Source: Ruminococcaceae bacterium UBA794 (lineage in GTDB: Bacteria; Bacillota; Clostridia; Oscillospirales; Ruminococcaceae). Taken from it: DNA of 14,824 nt. The notes beneath the pieces are model-generated. The model did not search any database. It was not told the origin of the DNA and saw only the letters and a program-made list of their open reading frames with translations. This document shows positions 6,830 through 12,257 of the stretch, piece by piece; position 1 is the first letter of the stretch; every line of letters begins with the position of its first letter. The position numbers and the translations under genes are program-made. The stretch is from the NCBI GenBank assembly GCA_002304735.1, contig DBIU01000023.1, positions 16,261 through 31,084 of the forward strand, in the 5' to 3' direction.

Positions 6830-8515
6830 TTAAGCCTCCAAGTAAATTTCTGTAATGGGGTTAACCACGGGTTTTCCTGCGGGAATCATCGGCAGGACGT
6901 TCAAATCGCGGTCAATTCTCACTTCAACCATACACGGCTTAGTTTTGGATAATTCAAGCGCTTTCTTGAGAACAGGCTCAATATCCTCGTTTTTCGCGAT
7001 AACGAGCGTTTCAATACCAAATGCCTCGCCGAGCTTTTTGTAATCAATATGACGGTTATCGAGGGTTGTCTGCGAGAAATGCTTGTTGTAGAACAATCTT
7101 TGCCACTGACGCACCATTCCGAGAACGTTATTGTTGATAACAAGCTCGATTATGGGAATATTATGCGCGTAAGCGGTGATAAGCTCGTTTAGATTCATAG
7201 CGAAGCTTCCGTCGCCCGCGATGTTGACAACGGTTTTTTCGGGACAGCCGACCTTTGCGCCGAGAGCCGCGCCAAGTCCGAAGCCCATAGTGCCAAGACC
7301 GCCGGAAGAAATAAAGCTGCGCGGATTTTTGTAGTAATAATACTGCGCCGCCCACATTTGATTTTGACCGACTTCGGTTGATATAACGGCGTTTCCGTCG
7401 GTAAGCTCGTCAAGCTTCTCGATAACGGCTTGCGCGGTTACGGGGAACTCGTCTGTGCCGCGCTGAACAGGCTCGCCGAAATCAGCCGCGAGAAATTCCT
7501 CCGTCCAAGCGTTTTTCTTCTGCGAAACCTTATTGCAGAGCGCTTTGAGCGCCGCTTTGACGTCCCCCGAAACAGTCGCGTAAACCTCGACGTTCTTGTT
7601 GAACTCCGCGGGGTCGATGTCGATGTGAATAATCTTCGCGTTTTTGCCGAAAACGGACGCCTCGCCGATAACTCTGTCCGAAAATCGCGTTCCTATGCCG
7701 ATAAACAGGTCGCAGGCGTTGAGCGCGGCGGCTGCCTTAACCGTGCCGTGCATACCGAGCATACCGATGTATCGCCTGTCGCGCTGATTAAACGCGCCCT
7801 GACCCATAAGCGAGCAGGAAACCGGCGCGTCGCAAAGCTCGGCAAGCTTCGCGAGTTCTTCCTCCGCTTCAGCCGAGATAACTCCGCCGCCCGCGTATAT
7901 GTAGGGGCGCTCGCACTCGCTGATGAGCTTCGCAGCCATTTCAATTTCGCTTTCGCAGATATTGTCAAAAACATCGGGAACGGACTTGCCGAGCGGCGAA
8001 TACTCCGTTTTAGCGGCGGTAATATCCTTTGGAATATCGACCAGAACAGGACCTTTTCTTCCGCTTCCCGCGATTTTGAACGCGAGATGCAGGGTAGAAG
8101 CGAGGTCGTTTACGTCCTTAACGATGAAATTATGCTTTGTAATGGGCATAGTGACGCCCGTGATATCAACTTCTTGGAAGCTGTCCAAACCGAGCAGGCT
8201 GCACGAAACGTTTCCCGTGATAGCGACAAGCGGGATTGAATCCATATAAGCAGTGGCAAGACCTGTGGTAAGGTTTGTTGCGCCGGGACCCGAAGTCGCG
8301 ATAACAACGCCTGTTTTGCCGGTAGCTCTCGCGAAGCCGTCAGCCGCGTGACACGCGCCCTGTTCGTGCGAAGTGATGATATGGCGGATTTTATCGCTGT
8401 ATTTATAGAGGCTGTCATAGATATTCAGCACAGCTCCTCCGGGATAACCGAAAACGGTATCCGCGCCCTCTTCCAAAAGACATTCAACAATTATATCCGA
8501 GCCGGATAAAACCAT
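6830..8515 (-). CDS. ilvB: Acetolactate synthase large (catalytic) subunit
   Basis: A 561-residue thiamine-diphosphate enzyme that condenses two pyruvates to acetolactate, or pyruvate with 2-ketobutyrate, in valine/leucine and isoleucine synthesis. The N-terminal domain has the catalytic glutamate E51 in SHEQGA and ATSGPGATN (73-81). The central FAD-type domain spans about 190-330 (FIGIGTRFSDR at 271-281). The C-terminal domain carries the thiamine-diphosphate motif from GDGSF (434-438) to NNN (461-463). ATG 8515 follows a GAGAGAGGG ribosome binding site. The operon contains only ilvB and ilvN; other ilv/leu genes are not in the window. The leader is about 40 nt, so no T-box or peptide attenuator is present, and control is likely by enzyme feedback or at the promoter. 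Confidence 0.96.
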   Translation of the reverse strand: MVLSGSDIIVECLLEEGADTVFGYPGGAVLNIYDSLYKYSDKIRHIITSHEQGACHAADGFARATGKTGVVIATSGPGATNLTTGLATAYMDSIPLVAITGNVSCSLLGLDSFQEVDITGVTMPITKHNFIVKDVNDLASTLHLAFKIAGSGRKGPVLVDIPKDITAAKTEYSPLGKSVPDVFDNICESEIEMAAKLISECERPYIYAGGGVISAEAEEELAKLAELCDAPVSCSLMGQGAFNQRDRRYIGMLGMHGTVKAAAALNACDLFIGIGTRFSDRVIGEASVFGKNAKIIHIDIDPAEFNKNVEVYATVSGDVKAALKALCNKVSQKKNAWTEEFLAADFGEPVQRGTDEFPVTAQAVIEKLDELTDGNAVISTEVGQNQMWAAQYYYYKNPRSFISSGGLGTMGFGLGAALGAKVGCPEKTVVNIAGDGSFAMNLNELITAYAHNIPIIELVINNNVLGMVRQWQRLFYNKHFSQTTLDNRHIDYKKLGEAFGIETLVIAKNEDIEPVLKKALELSKTKPCMVEVRIDRDLNVLPMIPAGKPVVNPITEIYLEA

Positions 8516-8559
8516 TATAAAAACCCTCTCTCTTTTCGATTATTTTTATATACTTTATT

Positions 8560-8588
8560 ATTGTATCATAAAAAAGCGTTTCTGTCAA
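8560..8588 (-). promoter_or_regulatory. Sigma-A promoter of ilvBN
   Basis: On the minus strand TTGACA (8583-8588), a 17-bp spacer and TACAAT (8560-8565). The predicted start near 8553 gives a leader of about 40 nt. Confidence 0.82.
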
Positions 8589-8670
8589 CGATAATTTGCA
8601 ATTTTTCGCGAAAAGTCGTCCTGCGGAATAAAAAAACGACATTTGAACAGAATAAAACAGAGGTGATGTT

Positions 8671-9012
8671 GTGAAAAGGTTTTTTGAAGGAACGCTCTGC
8701 GGCTTTTTGAACGGCTTTTTCGGGAGCGGCGGGGGAGTTCTTGCTGTTCCCGTTTTGGAGAAAGAGGGCTGCGAGCCGAACGAAGCTCACGCGTCGTCAG
8801 TTGCGCTGATATTTGCGCTGAGCCTTGTAACTGCGCTGTTTTACGGCTTTTCCGGCAATCTTGACTTCGCGGGAGCGTGGAAGTACATTCCATACGGCAT
8901 AGCGGGCGCGCTCTGCGGCTCGTTTTTCTTGAAGAAGATTAATTCCGTTCTGCTGAAAAGAATATTCGGCGGAGTGATAATAGCGGCGGCTGTGAGGATT
9001 TTGTTTATATGA
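8671..9012 (+). CDS. TauE/SafE-family anion exporter, N-terminal half protein
   Basis: A 113-residue integral membrane protein matching half of a TauE/SafE transporter, a family that exports sulfite, sulfoacetate and other organosulfur anions. The glycine-rich GFFGSGGGVLAVPVL segment (about 16-30) is the family's repeated motif; about four hydrophobic segments follow one another (11-30, 43-60, 70-87, 94-113). Full-length members are about 250 residues with two such repeats, so this is one repeat. The start is GTG 8671 behind AGAGGTGAT. Its TGA overlaps the next gene's ATG (ATGA), which supports co-translation of the two halves as one transporter. I could not find a convincing promoter in the 80 bp between it and ilvB. 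Confidence 0.85.
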   Translation: MKRFFEGTLCGFLNGFFGSGGGVLAVPVLEKEGCEPNEAHASSVALIFALSLVTALFYGFSGNLDFAGAWKYIPYGIAGALCGSFFLKKINSVLLKRIFGGVIIAAAVRILFI

Positions 9013-9377
9013 TTGAGGCTATAATAGGTTTTGCTGCGGCCATTCTGGCGTCAATGGGGCTTGGCGGCGGTTTTATTCTTGTGGTGTGGTTAACGCTGTT
9101 TGCAAATGTTGAACAGAAAGCTGCGCAGGGGATAAACGTGCTGTTTTTTCTTCCGATAGCGCTGATTGCGCTCGTTATGCACCTTAAAAATCATCTTATT
9201 AACAAAGAAATCGTGAAGAAAATGCTTTTCGGCGGAATAATCGGCGCGGTTCTCGGAACTCTCGGCTCGGGAGTAATTGCAAACGAGCTTTTACGCAAGC
9301 TTTTTGCCGTTTTTCTGATAGCGTTCGGCTTGCGCGAGCTTTTCGTTCCCGTAAAAACGGAACATACGGCGGATTAA
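9009..9377 (+). CDS. TauE/SafE-family anion exporter, C-terminal half protein
   Basis: The 122-residue second half of the split transporter. It repeats the motif as MGLGGGFILVVWLTLF (about 16-31) and has about four membrane segments (4-30, 45-58, 74-92, 96-110), ending in a short polar tail. It overlaps the first half by 4 bp in a different frame; a frameshifted single gene is unlikely, because each half begins with its own motif and the overlap is the typical coupled ATGA. The substrate is unknown; no sulfur-metabolism gene is in the window. Its TAA overlaps the stop of the convergent EamA gene. Confidence 0.85.
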   Translation: MIEAIIGFAAAILASMGLGGGFILVVWLTLFANVEQKAAQGINVLFFLPIALIALVMHLKNHLINKEIVKKMLFGGIIGAVLGTLGSGVIANELLRKLFAVFLIAFGLRELFVPVKTEHTAD

Positions 9378-9787
9378 AGCACCATAACAAGCGTTCCCGC
9401 GCCGATGAGGACGCAGCCGATAAGCGATTTTACGGTAAATTCTTCGTGCAGGAAAATAAACGCGAGAATAAGCGTAATCACAACGCTTAGCTTATCGATT
9501 GGAACAACCTTTGAAGCCTCGCCGATTTGAAGCGCTCTGTAATAGCAAAGCCACGAAGCGCCCGTTGCTATTCCCGAAAGAATAAGGAAAATCCAGCTTT
9601 TCCTGCTTATTTCGGGAAGTCCGCTTTGCGCGTGCGTGAGAAACACCATTCCCCAAGCCATAATTACTACAACCATCGTTCTGATAGCTGTCGCGAGATT
9701 AGAGTTAACGCCGTCAATTCCGATTTTAGCTAGAATTGACGTCAGCGCGGCGAAAACAGCCGAAAGAATTGCAAAAACAGCCCACAT
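9374..9787 (-). CDS. EamA-family (DMT superfamily) half-size transporter
   Basis: A 137-residue membrane protein with one EamA repeat and five predicted membrane segments (about 1-22, 33-53, 63-85, 95-116, 118-137). Most EamA/RhaT permeases have two repeats and about 300 residues; half-size members are thought to work as dimers. The segment PIDKLSVVITLILAFIFLHEEF (95-116) is strongly family-like. The substrate cannot be told. ATG 9787 follows GAGGG at about 6 nt and has a perfect promoter 24 bp upstream. The gene converges on the TauE/SafE pair with overlapping stop codons and no terminator between. Confidence 0.87.
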   Translation of the reverse strand: MWAVFAILSAVFAALTSILAKIGIDGVNSNLATAIRTMVVVIMAWGMVFLTHAQSGLPEISRKSWIFLILSGIATGASWLCYYRALQIGEASKVVPIDKLSVVITLILAFIFLHEEFTVKSLIGCVLIGAGTLVMVL

Positions 9788-9810
9788 AATAATCCCTCGC
9801 TTTCGCCTAT

Positions 9811-9839
9811 ATTATAGCGCAGCTTTTACAAAATGTCAA
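9811..9839 (-). promoter_or_regulatory. Sigma-A promoter of the EamA gene
   Basis: On the minus strand TTGACA (9834-9839) and TATAAT (9811-9816) are exactly 17 bp apart. The -35 box begins directly after the T run of the rplL terminator. Confidence 0.88.
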
Positions 9840-9874
9840 CAAAAAAATCCGCCTTCAAAAAGAAAGCGGATTTT
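9840..9874 (-). terminator. Intrinsic terminator of rplJL
   Basis: On the minus strand AAATCCGC (9866-9873) pairs with GCGGATTT (9845-9852) across a 13-nt loop with some further pairing, followed by a run of seven T. It lies 23 bp after the rplL stop. Confidence 0.82.
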
Positions 9875-9895
9875 GTTTGTTTGATTAAGCGGAAA

Positions 9896-10276
9896 TTACT
9901 TAAGCTCAATCTTAGCGCCTGCTTCTTCAAGCTTAGCCTTGAGTTCCTCAGCTTCAGCCTTAGCAACGCCTTCCTTGATAGCCTTAGGAGCAGCCTCAAC
10001 AAGCTCCTTAGCTTCCTTAAGTCCAAGACCGCAGATGTCCTTAACAGCCTTGATAACAGCCATCTTAGCGTCGCCGAAAGAAGCGAGAACAACGTCGAAC
10101 TCGGTCTTTTCTTCAGCAGCGGCAGCGCCTGCGCCTGCGCCAGCAGCGGGAGCAGCAGCAACAGCGGCAGCGGATACGCCAAATTCCTCTTCGAGAGCCT
10201 TTACAAGCTCGTTAAGTTCAAGAACAGAAAGCTCTTTTACTTCGTCAATCATCTTTGTAATCTTTTCAGAAGCCAT
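9896..10276 (-). CDS. rplL: 50S ribosomal protein L7/L12
   Basis: A 126-residue ribosomal stalk protein that recruits translation GTPases; it binds L10 as dimers. The N-terminal dimerisation helices (MIDEVKELSVLELNELVKAL) are followed by an Ala/Gly hinge (about 36-54) and the conserved C-terminal domain (TEFDVVL, then KDICGLGLKEAKELVE and the GVAKAEAEELKAKLEEAGA helix). Length is normal. ATG 10276 has GGAGGT 8 nt upstream. It follows rplJ by 72 nt, and a terminator follows it, so rpoBC is not downstream here. Confidence 0.97.
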   Translation of the reverse strand: MASEKITKMIDEVKELSVLELNELVKALEEEFGVSAAAVAAAPAAGAGAGAAAAEEKTEFDVVLASFGDAKMAVIKAVKDICGLGLKEAKELVEAAPKAIKEGVAKAEAEELKAKLEEAGAKIELK

Positions 10277-10348
10277 TTTAATTTACCTCCATAGTATGTT
10301 TTGATTTTTTGTTGTTACGCGGCAATTAAGCCGCCGTTTTTCCGCCGA
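10277..10348 (-). other. rplJ-rplL intergenic spacer with small hairpin
   Basis: In the minus-strand transcript GCGGC, a TTAATT loop and GCCGC (about 10318-10333) form a 5-bp GC stem just after the rplJ stop, with no T run, so it is not an intrinsic terminator. It may shield the rplJ end or mark a processing site that helps the excess synthesis of L7/L12; that role is inference. Confidence 0.4.
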
Positions 10349-10855
10349 TTAAGCGGATTCGCCCTGCTTTTTCTCGATTTCGCTGATAGCGATTGCGAGG
10401 CGCTGAATGGGCGACTGCAGCATAAATACAAGCTGAGAGAGCAGCGTTTCCTTGGAAGGAAGCTTTGCGTAAGCCTCGACTTCTTCCTTGGAGATAGCCT
10501 TTCCGTCTACGAAACCGAGCTTGATAGCAAACGCGCCCTTTGAATCCTCAGCCTTCTTGTTGAGAATTTTGGGAGCAATGATGATATCTTCGCTTGACAG
10601 CGCGATAGCCGTTGTTCCTTCAAGAGCGGAATCGAGTCCCTCAATACCTGCAGCCTTGCACGCACGCTTGAGAAGGGTATTCTTAACTACGAAATAGTCA
10701 ACGCCGTTTTCGCGAAGCTCTTTTCTGAGCTTGGTATCGTCTTCAACGGTGATTCCCTTGTAGTCAACAACTACGCCTCCTGCCGCGTTCTTAAGCTTTT
10801 CCGTCAATTCCTCAACGTACTGCTGCTTTTTTGCGAGAACGCTTTCACTAGGCAT
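10349..10855 (-). CDS. rplJ: 50S ribosomal protein L10
   Basis: A 168-residue stalk-base protein that binds 23S rRNA and carries L7/L12 dimers on its C-terminal helix. Family features are VVVDYKGITVEDDTKLRKEL in the first 50 residues, DYFVVKNTLLKRA (53-65), and the C-terminal helix SQLVFMLQSPIQRLAIAI that precedes the L12-binding tail. I chose ATG 10855, with GGAG 8 nt upstream; an in-frame GTG at 10864 directly abuts the ribosome binding site and is too close. The upstream leader carries an L10-type autoregulatory structure and attenuator. rplK and rplA are not adjacent. Confidence 0.96.
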   Translation of the reverse strand: MPSESVLAKKQQYVEELTEKLKNAAGGVVVDYKGITVEDDTKLRKELRENGVDYFVVKNTLLKRACKAAGIEGLDSALEGTTAIALSSEDIIIAPKILNKKAEDSKGAFAIKLGFVDGKAISKEEVEAYAKLPSKETLLSQLVFMLQSPIQRLAIAISEIEKKQGESA

Positions 10856-10880
10856 TTTTTTCACTCCTTACATAGAATTT

Positions 10881-11015
10881 GCTGTCAAAAAACAAAATCC
10901 CCTCTGCGAAAGACAGAAAGGGAGAACAGATTTCATATAAAATCAAATCCCGTTCTTCGGCAGGCGCGGAAACCGCATTATAGAAACAAATCCACCTGCT
11001 GTCTTTAGAACAGCA
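10881..11015 (-). promoter_or_regulatory. L10 leader (ribosomal protein autoregulatory RNA)
   Basis: The transcript from the rplJ promoter begins with a hairpin (TGCTGT/ACAGCA at 10997-11015), contains AAAGACAGCAGGTG and later CGCCTGCCGAAGAACGG, the elements I associate with the L10 leader family, and ends in an intrinsic attenuator before rplJ. In this family L10, alone or with L12, binds the leader and promotes termination when in excess. The assignment is by pattern recall; boundaries are approximate. Confidence 0.8.
10887..10922 (-). terminator. Attenuator terminator in the rplJ leader
   Basis: On the minus strand CCCTTTCTG (10914-10922) pairs, with one bulged T, with CAGAGGGG (10899-10906) across a 7-nt loop and is followed by ATTTTGTTTTTT. 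Its place 32 bp before rplJ fits premature termination by the L10 leader. Confidence 0.75.
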
Positions 11016-11020
11016 TAATT

Positions 11021-11049
11021 ATTATACCACGCAAAACAAACTTTGTCAA
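11021..11049 (-). promoter_or_regulatory. Sigma-A promoter of rplJL
   Basis: On the minus strand TTGACA (11044-11049) and TATAAT (11021-11026) are exactly 17 bp apart, as expected for a strong ribosomal protein promoter. The predicted start near 11014 gives a leader of about 160 nt. Confidence 0.88.
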
Positions 11050-11067
11050 TAGTTTTTTCAAAAAAAC

Positions 11068-11096
11068 TTGACTTTTTTTATGATTTATAATAAAAT
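11068..11096 (+). promoter_or_regulatory. Sigma-A promoter of apbE
   Basis: TTGACT (11068-11073), a 17-bp spacer and TAAAAT (11091-11096). It is back to back with the rplJ promoter, the two -35 boxes lying 18 bp apart, and shows that reading frames beginning at 11068 start inside the promoter. Confidence 0.72.
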
Positions 11097-11124
11097 AATG
11101 TTAAAGAGCAAAGGCGGTGAAAAC

Positions 11125-12132
11125 TTGAAACGTAACTTTTTGGCGGCAATATGCGCTTTTTCGGCGATTTTTCTCACTTCGTGTTCAAATTCTCCGAAAA
11201 AATCCGAGGAGCGTTTTTTCGCGATGGACACATATATGACAATTGAAGCGTACGGCGAAAATGCCGAAAAATCCGTGCGTGAAGCGAGAGAACGAGTTTT
11301 GGAGCTGGAAAAGCTGGTTTCCGTGAACGATAATAACAGCGAAATATACGCGCTAAATCACGGCGAAAGTCCCGATTTATCGCGCGATACGCTTGAATTA
11401 ACGAGAAAAGCGCTTGAATTTGCCGCGAAAACAAACGGCGCGTTCGACCCGACCGTTTACCCGATAACGGCGGCTTGGGGCTTTACGACAGGCGAAACGC
11501 GCGTTCCCGACGGCGGCAAAATCGCTCTGCTTCTGGAGAAAGTCGGCTATGAAAAGGTTTCGGTTTCGGGGAAAAAAGTCGTCTTGCAAGGCGGCGCGGA
11601 GCTTGATTTCGGCGGTATTGCCAAAGGCTACGCAAGCGACAAATGCACCGAGATAATGCGTAATCACGGCGTTAATTCCGCGCTAATCAATCTCGGCGGC
11701 AATGTTTACGCGCTTGGAAAGCGTCCCGACGGCGATTTGTGGAGAATTGGAGTCGCCGACCCGCTCGGAGAAAGCGCCGAGGACAATGTCGGCATACTTA
11801 GCGTTTCTGACAGCGCGGTTGTTACTTCGGGCAACTATCAGCGCGGATTTACGCAAAACGGCACAGCTTACGGTCACATTATCGACCCGAAAACGGGATA
11901 TCCCGCCGAAAGCGACTTGATTTCCGTTACAACAATATCACCGGACGGAACGCTCTGCGACGCGCTTTCAACGGCGCTTTTCGCTATGGGCAGAGAAGGC
12001 GCCGAACAGTTTTACCGTGAAAACGACGATTTTGATGTTATTTTGATTGATGAGAACGGCGAAATTGTCGTTTCGGAGGGAATTAGCGGTGCTTTTTCTT
12101 CCGAAAGAAAAGTTAACGTCATAAAACGCTGA
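11125..12132 (+). CDS. apbE: FAD:protein FMN transferase ApbE, lipoprotein
   Basis: A 335-residue exported lipoprotein that transfers FMN from FAD to a threonine of target proteins (Rnf/Nqr subunits or other flavoproteins), using Mg2+. The signal peptide MKRNFLAAICAFSAIFLTSC ends in a lipobox with the cysteine at about residue 20. Family motifs follow: MDTYMTIEAYG, GAFDPTVYPITAAWGF, LDFGGIAKGYASD, ALINLGGNVYALG, VTSGNYQRGF, HIIDPKTGYP and CDALSTALFAMG. Length is normal. The start is TTG 11125 behind AGGCGG; upstream in-frame ATGs lie in or next to the promoter and would spoil the signal peptide. No Rnf, Nqr or flavodomain target gene is in the window. No convincing terminator follows. Confidence 0.94.
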   Translation: MKRNFLAAICAFSAIFLTSCSNSPKKSEERFFAMDTYMTIEAYGENAEKSVREARERVLELEKLVSVNDNNSEIYALNHGESPDLSRDTLELTRKALEFAAKTNGAFDPTVYPITAAWGFTTGETRVPDGGKIALLLEKVGYEKVSVSGKKVVLQGGAELDFGGIAKGYASDKCTEIMRNHGVNSALINLGGNVYALGKRPDGDLWRIGVADPLGESAEDNVGILSVSDSAVVTSGNYQRGFTQNGTAYGHIIDPKTGYPAESDLISVTTISPDGTLCDALSTALFAMGREGAEQFYRENDDFDVILIDENGEIVVSEGISGAFSSERKVNVIKR

Positions 12133-12173
12133 ATTTCGGCAAAACAATTTCGTCATTTTGCACAAAAGTGATA

Positions 12174-12189
12174 AATATTTGTTAATATT
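12174..12189. repeat. AATATT inverted repeat upstream of the KAP promoter
   Basis: Two AATATT copies flank TGTT and end 2 bp before the -35 box of the KAP gene; a near-palindrome TTTTGCACAAAA lies a little further upstream (about 12156-12167). This could be an operator; its AT-rich composition makes chance possible. Confidence 0.3.
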
Positions 12190-12191
12190 GA

Positions 12192-12220
12192 TTGACAAAA
12201 AAGCGAAAAAGAGGTATAAT
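12192..12220 (+). promoter_or_regulatory. Sigma-A promoter of the KAP NTPase gene
   Basis: TTGACA (12192-12197) and TATAAT (12215-12220) are exactly 17 bp apart. The predicted start is near 12227, 31 nt before the chosen start codon. Confidence 0.88.
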
Positions 12221-12257
12221 ACTATTATTAAAAACTATGAAAAGGAGCTTTTTTGCC

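Noticed and set aside
7430..8239. A 269-codon open frame on the plus strand opposite ilvB
   Set aside because: It is antisense to an unmistakable ilvB, and its protein is Arg-rich with no domain pattern; the GC-rich codon positions of ilvB explain the open frame.
9833..10294. Plus-strand frames opposite rplL, including a Ser/Ala-rich one
   Set aside because: These are mirror images of the low-complexity Ala/Lys/Glu codons of rplL.
11068..11124. A 19-residue extension of ApbE
   Set aside because: It would start inside the promoter and place a charged, polar segment before the lipoprotein signal peptide; TTG 11125 has a good ribosome binding site.
12192..12257. A 22-residue N-terminal extension of the KAP protein (MTKKRKRG...)
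   Set aside because: The first codons coincide with the -35 and -10 boxes, so this stretch cannot be in the message from that promoter; ATG 12258 has a ribosome binding site.
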